DNA from: Incurvaria masculella
Lineage: Eukaryota > Arthropoda > Insecta > Lepidoptera > Incurvariidae
DNA: 64,000 nucleotides
Direction of reading: 5' to 3'
Assembly: GCA_946894095.1 (NCBI GenBank)
Contig: OX335647.2
Location: 14,898,001-14,962,000 of the forward strand
The position numbers and the translations under genes are program-made. Below are positions 9,662-19,639 of this stretch, piece by piece. The notes below the pieces were generated by a model. The model was not told the origin of the DNA, searched no databases, and was given only the letters and a program-made list of their open reading frames with translations. Numbering within the stretch: position 1 is the first letter of the stretch; every line of letters begins with the position of its first letter.

Positions 9662-10048
9662 GGATGGCTAATACCACACAAATACCGTTATGATATTAGC
9701 CCAATACACCACATTTCCGAAGGAATTAGGTGCCATGTCAGGACCTTCCCTTTATGAGCACGGCTACATTGAACTGGATGGGAAACACGGACAATTTTTC
9801 ATTGCCGCTTCGACCATCTTTTCATCCAATGCGATGGTACCAACCCGGGCGGGCTTAAACCCTACCACCTAGTAGGGGAAGGGGACCTACAGTTTTACAT
9901 GGATTCTGAACCATGGAACAGCTCGTATTCGTGTCTAAATGCACTTATCGAACTCAGAAAGAAAAAGAAAGTTGTGCACGTCGGGGCGAGGATTTGAACC
10001 CAGACCTCTGGTAGGCTAGGCAAGTCCTCGCGCCACTAGGCTACGAGC
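9662..10048 (-). mobile_element. tRNA-derived SINE, full length, minus strand
   Basis: The best-preserved copy. Read on the minus strand it starts with a tRNA-like head containing TAGCCTAGTGGC (A box) and GGTCTGGGTTCAAATCC (B box). It then has the body with CCTACTAGGTGGTAGGG, CCCGCCCGGGTTGGTACC and CCATCCAGTTCAATGTAGCC, and ends with TGTGTGGTATTAGCCATCC. The B box is close to the tRNA consensus, so this copy may still be transcribable by RNA polymerase III. Confidence 0.82.
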
Positions 10049-10049
10049 C

Positions 10050-10370
10050 GCCCAAAATCCATGCCAGATGGCTGTGTGTGTCTCGGTGTCAGCGACGCGG
10101 ACGGCGGCGTGAGGGACAAGTCCAGCTGCAACGCGGAGGGGCTCGCGCGGTGCTCACTGAAGCAGCTCGGCCGAATTGGCGGGAGCTCAATTGTAACGTG
10201 CTTGCTGCAGGTCGGGAGCGCGAGCGAGGGGGGGTGCGGCGGAAGTCGCTCGGGGGGAGAGGGGAGGGAGCAGCAGGCCACGGGCGCAGGAAGCGCGTGG
10301 AATCAGCGCACTGGGCCAGCGCACTTGCCGCGATAGGCGGCAACATCCGCTGCGGGCTGTCAGTGTGCCC
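10050..10370. other. GC-rich island
   Basis: About 320 bp rich in CpG, GAGCGCGAGCG and GGGGAG motifs. Open frames occur on both strands over the same bases (10061-10461), as expected from base composition. None has a recognisable domain. A candidate promoter or enhancer island of the host intron. Confidence 0.4.
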
Positions 10371-11379
10371 TTCGTTATCTACTTCATCCAAGAAATGCGA
10401 GTATTCATCTATCTCATTTCGCGAGTTTTCGCCTACTTTCATGAACATTTTCAAATTCTGACAGTAAGTGTGTTAATAGCCATCCATGTGAAAAGTCATA
10501 AACAAATAATACATTTAACAGTAAAACTAATTTTAACTTACTTCAGTAGCTTAGTTTAGTACAAACGGCATCTCCATAGAAGCCTATTGGACTTTGCCTC
10601 AATTGTATAAATTTAAGAAATTTGTTTAACTTATTTTTGTGTAGCAAGTAGTATGCGTGTTCTTTAGTTCTGATTTTTTTTGGTCATTGAATCTTATTGT
10701 GTTTCATTTTTCTATTATTTTGCGTACTTTTACTGAAACTTGTAATTCATACTATGTAAGACATTTCTATACGTGGAAACTTCGCTGGTTCGTGAGTATT
10801 TTTCTGAAAGTTATTTATATGTTTGCTTTGTAACTGCATGTTTCCCTAAGAAAATAAAATTAAAATTTAATACGTCATTAAGTACGACTGCGGCGCCGAG
10901 GGTCAAGCGCTTTGTACATAGATATATACATAATATCTTCACGCCGCTTTCCTTTAAGTAATTGGGTAAAACTACCTAGCATAAAATAAGGTAAAACCTA
11001 ACCTATCTTAAGTTAACATTCTTGGCCCAATTATATACATAGGTATGTGGTTAGTGGAACCGGGGCGGGCGGGGAGGGGCGCGCGGTGACGTGGCCAGAA
11101 CAGCGGGGTCGCACGTTCATTACCCATTTAACCTATACCTATATTATGTTCTAAGCCGACTGCAACTCATAAAGCTCCCTGAGAGCTTTTCGAAACAAAG
11201 GGACGCAGGGCACGCAGTAAACAATGCGACGCTTTGTTTGGGTTTAACCACGATTTATGTGGTATTCTTAAGAAGCGGACTCGTACAGGGCTGTTCCACG
11301 ATGTGATGGAAATTGCACAGTAATCGTGGACGACAAAATAAGCATGGATATATTTTTATTAAAATAAATCAGAAGGTAT
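10371..11379. other. AT-rich intronic DNA
   Basis: No gene recognised. There is a small GC-rich patch at 11058-11100. Otherwise featureless by eye. Confidence 0.4.
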
Positions 11380-11601
11380 TAGTGGTTACGGTTCCGTACC
11401 CAAAGGATTACTAAGCCTCTGGTGTCAGTCCGTCCGTCTGTCCCTGGGCTGTATTTCATGAACCGTAACAGAGTATGTGTTGCCGCTATACCAACAAATA
11501 GGTAAAATTAAAAAGTGGGCCCCCATTTAAAAAACGTGATTTTTCGTACGAAGGTACGGAACCATTCGTGTGCGAGTCCGACTCGCAGTTGGCCGGTTTT
11601 C
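11380..11601 (-). mobile_element. Lep-R dispersed repeat (GAGTCGGACTCG family), minus strand
   Basis: Read on the minus strand it begins CCGGCCAACTGCGAGTCGG, passes GGTTCCGTACCTTCG, and reaches CATGAAATACAGCCC, GGACAGACGGACGGAC and ACGGAACC. Other copies lie at 14632-14884, 22601-22771 and 39289-39594. The palindromic GAGTCGGACTC start and the internal GACGGACG run are characteristic of a very common lepidopteran non-autonomous repeat. I cannot name its partner with confidence. Confidence 0.7.
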
Positions 11602-11937
11602 GATGAAAAATGAACTCAATTATTGATCGATGCTCTGAAACGAATAGCTTTGTTATACAGCAAACACCTTCTTCGCTTTATTTCCGTTTATTCCCCACGA
11701 GAAACTTAGTGCGCGTGTTGGTTGGCGGTTGGCGTGATGCGGTGCACCACTATATAGTCATCGATCCACGACCGCACCATGGCGCGGTCGTGGTTCCGCT
11801 GTGGCGGCAGGAAGCTAAGTGAAGGGGTTGAGCTGCTAAATACACGCGTGCCATAGCGCTGGCTGTTTTAAGGCACTCCACATTTCATTTCATTTTATCG
11901 ATTTTTTAACTTCTGGTAGTCAAACTACACTAACGCC
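11602..11937. other. Intronic DNA, nothing recognised
   Basis: The short frame at 11610-11822 has no motif. I see no repeat match within the window. Confidence 0.35.
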
Positions 11938-12062
11938 AGGTTTCACCACCTCCAGCTACAAAAATCCCAAAGCTACCTTTCGGTTACACCATATTTTTAT
12001 ATGCAATGTCACTGAAAGTTAACCATCGGATTTCAGGTAGCTGGAGGTGGTGAAAACGGGGG
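11938..12062. mobile_element. Short MITE (family F), copy 2
   Basis: Inverted ends TTTCACCACCTCCAGCTAC and GTAGCTGGAGGTGGTGAAA are perfect over 19 bp. The interior of about 85 bp shares AATCCCAAAG and TTTCGGTTACACCAT with the copy at 7273-7400. Non-coding. Confidence 0.72.
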
Positions 12063-12266
12063 TAAGTCATGTCACAATTTAATTGATCTGCGAATACCGT
12101 AGACCTAGCATAGCGCGCTGTGCTTACAAGACGAATAAAGGGTGGGAGTGAGACGTCAACGCAAGTTCTTACCACTACGGTGAGTTAGAGGGAGATGTAA
12201 CACATCTGCCCGATGAGACAGCTTCTGAAATCGTTATTAATACATTGGAGATTTCTCTAGTTTTAC

Positions 12267-12821
12267 TTAAGGTGGCCCAACCCGACGGGACCAACTCATT
12301 CGCGGGCACGGTACAAAACCGTGCTGTTGCGCTCTGGGACCTTCTCTGTTTCAAAGAAAAAGACAGGCTCCGTGATGAGGAAGATGCAACATGTCCACAA
12401 AAAATACAATATGCATAGTGTATGATTTGGTAAGATTTACGAATTATATTTTCTAATTATAAAACGACTTATAGCTAAAAGTAAACCACGACCGCTGTAG
12501 TAAAAAATCTAACAAAACCCAAATTAATTGTAAATCTTGATTAAATAAGCTATTTCTGATGACTAATCTTTTTAAGATGTTCTTACTTTATCGTATGGTA
12601 ATCCACCTCCAAATTTATCGAATAAAATGCGCGAAAAATTCGAACTTTCGGACCTTATAACTTAGAAACCAAACACAATTTTACAGTATCAATGGTCATC
12701 AGACATCTAGTTAGATCAAATAAAGCTATTTTGAGCATAATTTTGGAACCCTGACAAGAAATATGGGCATGATCTTCTTTCCCCTTTTGTAAGGGGAGTT
12801 GAGCGGGATGGGCCGCCTTAA
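12267..12821 (+). mobile_element. MITE-B, copy 1, flanked by TTAA
   Basis: TTAA target sites (12267-12270 and 12818-12821) flank inverted ends GGTGGCCCAACCC and GGGATGGGCCGCC. The body holds a small stem, GCACGGTACAAAACCGTGC, and runs such as ACGACCGCTGTAGT shared with copies at 24096, 31512, 38712 and 55509. TTAA targets are typical of piggyBac-type transposition, so a piggyBac-like transposase is the likely mobiliser. It has no coding capacity of its own. Confidence 0.78.
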
Positions 12822-13129
12822 AGAAAGCATGATGACCTGTGCGTTTATAGATTGTTTAGTGAACGGGAGTAAAAAACCCAGCCAAAAACTTTTTTTTTAA
12901 AGGTAAACAAGGGGTGACCCACTGATTATTTGTCGATCAAATTTCTTAACTTTTCCTCAATATTTAAAAGTAAATCTTAAAACATAACTTCAGATCATTA
13001 TTTTGAAGCTACACAGCGACTTTATACTATTTTTTGAGTATAAAAGGAATGTCAGTACATTTTTTATGAAACGATATCGGTCTCATCCGTCAGTTGACAA
13101 TGTATGTCTTTACATTCTAAGCCTATGGC
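12822..13129. other. Intronic DNA, nothing recognised
   Basis: AT-rich. No motif or repeat match was noticed. Confidence 0.35.
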
Positions 13130-13330
13130 GAATACAGGACGGTGGCAAGCTTCGCCGTATGTTGGCCGACCTTGGCCGGATTGGTGCGGTGTCGGGGGGC
13201 CCGGTGGCGGCGGCGGCGGTTGCGGCGGCGGCGGCGGTGCGGCTGCGCTCGGTTCAACGACTGCGCGGAGGGGACATTCCTGTTGACCTAGGTCACGATG
13301 CTTTCTCGTATCAACGCGGCCTCGTTCTTT
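13130..13330. other. GC-rich island with (GGC)n
   Basis: A core of repeated GGCGGC at 13205-13245 in a CpG-rich block. Three overlapping open frames give Ala, Gly or Pro runs depending on frame, so no protein is supported. It contains the everted nuclear-receptor-type palindrome listed next. Confidence 0.4.
13284..13295. promoter_or_regulatory. Everted AGGTCA pair, TGACCTAGGTCA
   Basis: Two perfect AGGTCA half-sites arranged back to back with no spacer (ER0). AGGTCA is the core half-site of nuclear receptors. It lies in a GC island of the presumed EcR intron. Everted pairs with zero spacing are not the classic EcR/USP element (an inverted repeat with 1-bp spacing), so binding by that pair is not claimed. 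Confidence 0.25.
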
Positions 13331-13409
13331 TTGAACACCTTTTTTTAACTCGATTTCTTGCCTGTTTACTTGTCTGTTCGGCACAAAGTTCTGCAATCAA
13401 TTTTATACT

Positions 13410-13966
13410 AACTTCCCGATGAGCTCGACCTCTAGCTTATGACTGGATGACTATGCAAATGTTAAATCGTTAATTTCTCGAAAAAGAAAAACTTTGGAGT
13501 ATAATAGATAATAGCAAGCAATGTAGTCGTCGTGCAGCCCACGTTATAACCTTTCGAAAAATTTACTATAAGCAAACGTGGTTGATTATTTAGAAACATT
13601 TTCATTAATTTGCACGCATACCTTTTATAATATATTTCTTTATAATATATTTACCTCACAATGTATATTCTATTAACACATAGGGTAACTATGTGACACA
13701 TTAGTTACTTACTTTACTACTTTTCTAGGACGTACTAATATTTGGGCGTGATAGTAGACTTACACGATATTTGTTTATTAAAAAAAATGTTGCGCAGTTA
13801 TTTAGTCGTTATACCGTGATTTAGTCTCGTTCAAAATGACATTTTCTGAATGGATAAAAACTATTGTCTATTGGACCCTATATTTCTCGTTTTCGAGTAA
13901 TTGTGTTACACCTACTTTTAATACAGTTTTTTTTAAAAAAGTGGTATATCAGCTCATCGGGAAGTT
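13410..13966. mobile_element. Possible MITE with 16-bp perfect inverted ends
   Basis: AACTTCCCGATGAGCT at 13410-13425 is perfectly inverted at 13951-13966. The interior of about 525 bp is AT-rich and non-coding. The match is too long for chance at this spacing. No target duplication or second copy was identified. Confidence 0.4.
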
Positions 13967-14417
13967 GGATTAAATTTTTTTGAAACATTTTACCAAACCG
14001 ACAAATAAAAAAAAACGAATTAATAAAAACGTGTTAAAATACACTTAATTATGTAAACGCTGTGCGCTTATGCGCTTATGTAGTGTCAACATGTTTTAAT
14101 CATTTATATTAGTATGTGACTCTTATCCACAACGTTCAGATAACGTGAGAGTTTTGTATTTAGTGCTTGGTTGAAGTAATTATGAATATTATCTTTCGTT
14201 TGGTGTTGCGTAAGGGGATACGTGCGTGGCACATGTTTTCTCAACTGACGGAAATGTAGTTCCGCCCTATCTAAAAGAGACCATTCATCTTTCGTAAGGA
14301 ATTCTCATTAAACGTGGGAACGGTTATCCAATGAGACGAGTGGAGGAAACATCTCATACTACTTTGAGTCCTGGGGGAAATTGAGACATTTATTAAGATA
14401 AACTAAGAAATATAAGT
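13967..14417. other. AT-rich intronic DNA, nothing recognised
   Basis: No gene or repeat recognised. Confidence 0.35.
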
Positions 14418-14631
14418 TTATATATTTTTTTTCTATAAGCCTTTCAGGGTTAATTCAGTATCTGAAACAGAACAAATTTTGCTAAGAATGTAAGTATGTG
14501 ATTTTTTTTGTTCCATTATAATTTTTGAGAAATTTTAACAGTAAATTTATCACAGAATTGGAAACAACTTTTACAAAGAAACTATGCATCTATCGGTGAT
14601 GGTTTTCTTTAATTTTTATATTTTCATTATT

Positions 14632-14884
14632 TGTTGTTATAGCGGCAAAATAAATACACACTCTGAGAAAATTTCAGCTGCCTACCTATTACGGTTCATG
14701 AGATACAGCCCTGTGACAGACGGACGGACGGACGGACGGACGGACAGACGGACGGACGGACGGACGGACGGACAGACGGACGGACGGACGGACGGACAGA
14801 CAGACGGACGGACGGACGGACCGACGGACAGCGGAGGCTTAGTAATAGGGTTCGTTGACATCCTTTTCGTACGGAACCCTAAAA
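14632..14884 (+). mobile_element. Lep-R repeat carrying a long (GACG)n tract
   Basis: Matches the other Lep-R copies through TTGTTATAGCGGCAAAATAA, ATTACGGTTCATGAGATACA, AGCGGAGGCTTAGTAATAGG and ACGGAACCCTAAAA. The internal tetranucleotide GACG/GGAC run at 14719-14825 is about 105 bp, much longer than in the copies at 39289 or 22601. The start of the family consensus is missing. Confidence 0.72.
14719..14825 (+). repeat. (GACG)n microsatellite
   Basis: Roughly 26 tandem GACG units with occasional GACA variants, inside a Lep-R copy. The tract makes an artefactual open frame of repeated Thr-Asp-Gly-Arg. Confidence 0.9.
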
Positions 14885-15249
14885 CTCACATACTTACATT
14901 CTTTTTTACTAAGATTACTAAGATTACATTCTTAGCAAAAGTTGTTCTAATTCAGATACTGATTCAACCCTGAAAGGTTTGTAGAAAAAAAAAATTATAT
15001 CGAGAAGGAACTTCGCCAATCATTAAATTCTGAATATTTGCTGATTTTATACAGTCCTCGAGTAAACATACGAGTGCAAACATAGTTTAAAAAGTTTCTA
15101 CGAACGACCAGCTTATTTGAATCCTCGGATTCCGAGGGGAGTATTATTAAGACTCGACGTGTTGGTATATTTCGCGGAGCCACCGCATATTTGACTACAC
15201 AATCACCGATTCACAGCCATATACCTGTAGACAGGCACACATACCTATC

Positions 15250-15599
15250 AGACTAGGAGGTCGTGACAAAAATGGTAACGATAACGTAAATGGCAGAAAC
15301 TTGGTTCACAGGATAAAGATGAACCCTCTGAAGCTAAATGTGTCGGTCTGCCTGCGCCAAGTTGTTGCGTTACTATAGATAAGGCTTCTGAAACAGTAGG
15401 AATCGAAACAAAAAATATATGATAAGGTAAATGGCTGGAAATAACATAGCATGAAAGTATCAGAACATACTTGCTTAGCAATACCAACACTGAACAAATA
15501 TTTGGTTGCATTTTGTAGTTATAAGCCATTTAGATTACAGATATAACTTTAGGTACATTTAAGTATGTATTTAATAAAAAACCGACTGGTTGTTGTTGC
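15250..15599 (+). mobile_element. MITE-D copy 1, left part
   Basis: Starts GACTAGGAGGTCGTGAC and continues through AAATGGTAACGATAACGTAA and GTCGGTCTGCCTGCGCCAAG to GACTGGTTGTTGTTGC. It is the left part of a single D element whose middle resumes at 16242 after a hAT-like insertion and whose right part resumes at 21629 after LINE-1. The intact D4 copy (37643-38200) supplies the uninterrupted sequence that proves this. Confidence 0.8.
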
Positions 15600-16249
15600 G
15601 AGTCGTATTCACTACGTATAATATTCACAACGTACAATCTTATTTTTTTCCAAAAAATTAAAACCATGCATAACGTATAATAGTCACAACGTATAATGTT
15701 ATACGTTGTGCATGAGTTTAAAAATAAAATAAACTCTTTGCATCATGCAGAACGTATAATAGTCACAACGTATAATATTCCTAACATGAATTCACAAAAA
15801 AAGAAAACCATGCAGAACGTATAATATGCCAAGAAGCACTGCATAAAGCGCCCTAACAACGATACATTTAAGGCTGAAATTGCTAAGAATCGATATCTGT
15901 TGAAGAGTAACAATTTGCTACAACGCTAATTGAGACGGTCGAAAAGTCGCGTGCGAGTATAATCTTTAATCTTATATCGATAAGGGCGCTTATCGTATCG
16001 TATATTTTAGGATTATATGATATGCATGGTTTTCTTTTTTTGTTAAATAAAGATCATAACATTATACGTTGTGACTATTATACGTTATGCATGAAGAAAT
16101 AAGTAATTACATTTTTTGGACTTCTTCATGCACTACGTATAAGATTATACGATCTGCCGATTATACGTTGTGCATGGTTTTAAAATTTTGTTAAAATATG
16201 ACATTATACGATCTGCATATTATACGTTATGCCGTTCCCCCGTTGTTGC
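15592..16249. mobile_element. hAT-like MITE packed with ACGTATAAT motifs
   Basis: A 642-bp insertion (15600-16241) is flanked by an 8-bp direct repeat GTTGTTGC (15592-15599 and 16242-16249). The flanks join into normal D sequence, matched by the empty site near 37845-37865 in D4. Both ends carry ACGTATAATA starting 14 bases in. The interior has at least a dozen copies of ACGTATAAT or its complement, often as CATGCA-AACGTATAAT or GTCACAACGTATAAT. An 8-bp duplication with subterminal repeats fits hAT-type elements. No ORF. Confidence 0.68.
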
Positions 16250-16269
16250 ATAATTAATAGGTTTCAATG
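16242..16269 (+). mobile_element. MITE-D copy 1, short middle segment
   Basis: GTTGTTGCATAATTAATAGG followed by TTTCAATG matches the D4 centre (read in reverse). It bridges the hAT-like insertion and the LINE-1 3' end. CAATG at 16265-16269 is the LINE-1 target duplication. Confidence 0.7.
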
Positions 16270-16696
16270 AATGAATGAATAAATTCTTTATTGTGCAATA
16301 GAAAACAAGTACAATTACAAAAACAATTCGAAACAACAACAAAATTGCACAAAGGCGGACTTATCACTAGGAGTGATTTCTTCCAGTCAACCTTTGGGGT
16401 GATGAGGAGAGACAATCTAAAATATCTGTAGGTAGGTACACAATAGCAATTTGAAAGGAAAATAATAAAGCAAATAAAATAAAAATATATACATACAGTA
16501 TAAACATACATAAACCATAATTTACATGACAATACAAGCATACTTTGAATAAAATAAACTAATATATATAATACAATATACTAAAATATATATTGTATAT
16601 CCACAATTTAGGAACAAATTAAAACAAAACAAAAATATATACCTATTTCTTTGATGATAATAAAAAGAAAGATGTACAGCGATAAAAATAGTATAT

Positions 16697-19639
16697 TCAG
16701 ATTTCATTTAAATAAAACTCCTTGATTCTCGACTTGAAAGAGCCGATAGTTTGACAAGAGCGGACGGAGGAAGGCAACGAGTTCCACAGACGTACTGCAT
16801 GTACAGTGAAGGAGTTGGAAAAGAAGCAAGTTGTATGGCGGGGAATCGCAAGGATACTGTCGTCGCTAGAACGTAGAGGGAGACCGTGTGAAGATAGGTG
16901 CAAGAATCGGGAACGAAGGTACTCAGGAGAGTGAGGGTTATTTAAGACCCCAAAAAGAAGAGTGAGTATGTGACAGTTCCTTCGATAACGAATGGGTAGC
17001 CATTTAAGCTGACGACGGTACTGCGATACATGGTCGTATTTACGCAGACCATATATGTAGCGAATGCAGAGATTCTGTAAACGTTCCAATTTATCAAGGA
17101 GAACTTCAGTTAAATCCAAAAAGCACACATCTGCATAATCTAAAATTGGAAGTAGGAGAGTTTGCGTCAACGTGATTTTGGTACGGATTGGAAGGAAACT
17201 CTGTAAGCGTTTTAAAGAGTGGGCGGCAGCAAAGATTTTCCTGCTGATCTCATTTACCTGGGGCGCCCATGACAGGGTGTCATCAATTAAAATGCCTAGA
17301 TTTTTTACTGTTTTAGAGTACGGTATAACTACTTCATTGTAGATTACCGCTGGTAATGTATTGTGATCAATCTTCGATACAAGTCTAGGGCTGCCGACTA
17401 TTATGACTTGTGATTTCATAGGATTTACCGTCAGACCAAATGATTTTGTCCAATTTAGGATATGATCCAAATTCACATTCATTTCTGATACGGTATGTGC
17501 CAAATTATCAAAGGAGCAATGCAAGTACAGCTGTAAGTCATCGGCATAAAGGTGGTAAAGAGAAGTTAACATATTTGTAATTAGATTAATAAATATAGAG
17601 AATAACAGAGGAGATAACACGCCACCCTGTGGAACACCAGCAGTTAAATCAGCCCAGTCAGAACACACATTGTCAATTCTGATACACTGATGTCGACCAC
17701 AGAGATAAGACGCGAACCAGTCAAGCACTGCCGGAGATAAGTTAAGCGTTCGTAGAATACCAAGCATGATGTCAAAGTCCACTGTGTTGAATGCATTGCT
17801 GAAGTCCAACAAAGTTAAGACTGTAAGATTCTTGTTTTCCATATTTGTTCGGACATCTTCAGTTACTTTGACGAGAGCAGTAACGGTGCTGTGGCAAGGT
17901 CGGAAACCTGACTGCATTGGGTTCAGCAAGTGATTGCCGGCAAGGAAGCTGGCCAACTGCTGGTGAACAATGCGCTCCAGAATTTTTGACAATACAGGTA
18001 AAATAGAAATAGGGCGATATTGACTGAAAGAAGAAGGATTTGAAATTTTTGGGACAGGAATGATGTAAGCCCTTTTCCAGGTACTCGGAAAAGATCCACT
18101 GGAAAGGGAATGATTTAGAATAAATGTAATTATAGGTAGCAGTTCGGTCAGCAGTGGTGAGAGCATGTCGAGGCTAATGCAGTCGGCACCTACAGCTTTT
18201 GTTGAAATTGAATTCAGGATCAGCTTAACTTCACGGTCAGTGACTTGGCGAAATGTAAATGAAGCATGCTCCGGAGTTGGTAAAGCTGAAAGCTGAAGAA
18301 GAGTTTGACATTTTACCACTTGATCAATGGTGGTGAGAGGAGAGGAGAAATGCCTGTTAAGGGCGTTGATGTCGATGTTGTTACTGACAGTAGAAGACTT
18401 TTTACCAACTCCAAGAGTTTTAAGAAATTTCCAAGCATTGACGGGAGAGCTATTTTCGAGAGTATTATGAATGTGGCGTCTTTGGGCATCCCTACACATC
18501 CTGTTACACCGATTCCTGAGCAGCCTGTACTTGGTGCGATTTGCATCGGAAGGATTATGTTTAAGTTTAATCTTGGCTCTATCCCTCTTCACCATCATTC
18601 TCCGAATGTCCTCTGTTAGCCATGGAGCTGGTAAATGTTTCACACGTGTGGGTCTGAGAGGTGCGTGAATATCAAATAGAGCCGTAAGTTTGGAGGTGAA
18701 ATCCTCAACCATAACATCTGTAGAAGAGGAACTAAGAACAGCAGACCAATCCAAGCCACGCGCGTCTTCCCTTAGGCGCTCCAGATTAATATCCTTGAAA
18801 TTTCGCTGCATGAGAACCTTTCGCCTGATCTTAGGAGGACGGACCTTGTAGGATAAATAGATTAAATCGTGATATGAGAAGCCAGGCGCTGTCAGCTGAC
18901 CATGTTCACTTACATGGTCAGGTGAAGAAGTAAGAATCAGATCAAGCAGAGAAGGTTCACAATTAGGAAAGTGGTGTGTAGCATCCAAGGGAAGAATATT
19001 CATATTTACTGATGACACAAGGGAGTTAAGTTTTCTAGCGCGGTGGTCATTTTTTATTAGACAGGTGTTGAAATCTCCCATGATAATAGTATGATTGTAC
19101 TGAGGGCAGTGTTCCTCAAGGAATGATTCGAGTGATGAGAAGTAATTAATAGTGAGATTGGGACTGTAATAAACACCAATTAGAATTTTGGAGTGATTAA
19201 CGATGATTTCTAAGAAAAGGTATTCTGGTGACTCCGAATACTGAGCAGGAGACTGAGCAACAATCGAATAAGGAATACAGCTTCGGAGGTAGATGGCAAC
19301 ACCACCACAACTTTTTCCAGTTCTGTCGTTACGGATCAGTTGGAACCCGGGAAGTGAAAAAGAAGTAGATGGCAATGTAGGCTTAAGAAAAGTTTCTGAA
19401 ACGAGTACAGCATGGATGTGTTTGCTTGGAAATGACCTGAGAAGATCGGGGTAGTGAGAGGGTATGCTTTGAGCATTGATATGTACAAAATTGAAATTTT
19501 TGGGGTATTTAGAAAATGTGAAGTCAAGTTTTTCATCTAGTGGAAGAACACATCCATTGTCAGAACTATCGTCACTAAAGAACTCATCAGACGAGGTAAC
19601 TGAAAAATAATTATCTGAATCGTCGGATAATGTGGTCAT
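16697..19639 (-). CDS. LINE-1 ORF2: endonuclease and reverse transcriptase
   Basis: Nicks chromosomal DNA and copies the element RNA into the nick. From Met at 19639 it has 980 codons. The frame stays open up to an ATG at 19765, but those extra 42 residues are mostly a Tyr/Ile run from a TA microsatellite, so the internal Met is preferred. The N-terminal APE-type endonuclease shows FVHINAQSI, VSETFLKP, GGVAIYLRS, IMGDFNTCL and SYHDLIYL. The reverse transcriptase shows SQYRPISILPVLSKILERIV, QSGFRPCHSTVTALVKV, LLDFSNAFNTVDF (motif A), AGVPQGGVLSPLLFSIFIN (B) and YADDLQLYL (C, catalytic Asp pair). No frameshift or stop is present. The layout and ATTC tail suggest the CR1/L2 side of the Jockey superfamily; the clade is inferred. 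Confidence 0.9.
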   Translation of the reverse strand: MTTLSDDSDNYFSVTSSDEFFSDDSSDNGCVLPLDEKLDFTFSKYPKNFNFVHINAQSIPSHYPDLLRSFPSKHIHAVLVSETFLKPTLPSTSFSLPGFQLIRNDRTGKSCGGVAIYLRSCIPYSIVAQSPAQYSESPEYLFLEIIVNHSKILIGVYYSPNLTINYFSSLESFLEEHCPQYNHTIIMGDFNTCLIKNDHRARKLNSLVSSVNMNILPLDATHHFPNCEPSLLDLILTSSPDHVSEHGQLTAPGFSYHDLIYLSYKVRPPKIRRKVLMQRNFKDINLERLREDARGLDWSAVLSSSSTDVMVEDFTSKLTALFDIHAPLRPTRVKHLPAPWLTEDIRRMMVKRDRAKIKLKHNPSDANRTKYRLLRNRCNRMCRDAQRRHIHNTLENSSPVNAWKFLKTLGVGKKSSTVSNNIDINALNRHFSSPLTTIDQVVKCQTLLQLSALPTPEHASFTFRQVTDREVKLILNSISTKAVGADCISLDMLSPLLTELLPIITFILNHSLSSGSFPSTWKRAYIIPVPKISNPSSFSQYRPISILPVLSKILERIVHQQLASFLAGNHLLNPMQSGFRPCHSTVTALVKVTEDVRTNMENKNLTVLTLLDFSNAFNTVDFDIMLGILRTLNLSPAVLDWFASYLCGRHQCIRIDNVCSDWADLTAGVPQGGVLSPLLFSIFINLITNMLTSLYHLYADDLQLYLHCSFDNLAHTVSEMNVNLDHILNWTKSFGLTVNPMKSQVIIVGSPRLVSKIDHNTLPAVIYNEVVIPYSKTVKNLGILIDDTLSWAPQVNEISRKIFAAAHSLKRLQSFLPIRTKITLTQTLLLPILDYADVCFLDLTEVLLDKLERLQNLCIRYIYGLRKYDHVSQYRRQLKWLPIRYRRNCHILTLLFGVLNNPHSPEYLRSRFLHLSSHGLPLRSSDDSILAIPRHTTCFFSNSFTVHAVRLWNSLPSSVRSCQTIGSFKSRIKEFYLNEI

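Larger units (their letters stand above)
14418..15000. mobile_element. Foldback MITE related to family FB, with a Lep-R copy inside
   Basis: The left end CTATAAGCCTTTCAGGG is followed by AATTCAGTATCTGAAACAGA. It pairs with the right end at 14940-14985 (TTCAGATACTGATTCAACCC, then TGAAAGGTTTGTAG). The same core, TTGATTCAGTATCTGATATAG, appears in the FB pair at 32226-33431. A Lep-R repeat (14632-14884) interrupts the interior, so this copy predates that insertion. Confidence 0.65.

Noticed and set aside
9970..10048. Possible tRNA gene
   Set aside because: A and B boxes belong to a SINE head; acceptor-stem pairing and a complete cloverleaf are not evident and the SINE body follows.
10061..10461. 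Overlapping open frames of 81-127 codons on both strands
   Set aside because: They lie on a GC island, overlap in several frames, contain no domain and reflect a shortage of stop codons in GC-rich sequence.
13003..13422. 139-codon frame with an alanine run
   Set aside because: The alanine run comes from (GGC)n read in one frame; other frames give Gly or Pro. No domain or splice context.
14584..14973. 129-codon frame with repeated Thr-Asp-Gly-Arg
   Set aside because: Caused by the (GACG)n tract in a Lep-R element.
15600..16241. CRISPR-like repeat array
   Set aside because: Motifs are short, irregularly spaced, in both orientations, within a transposon in a eukaryotic genome.
18305..18668. 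Plus-strand frames over LINE-1
   Set aside because: Shadows of the intact minus-strand reverse transcriptase frame.
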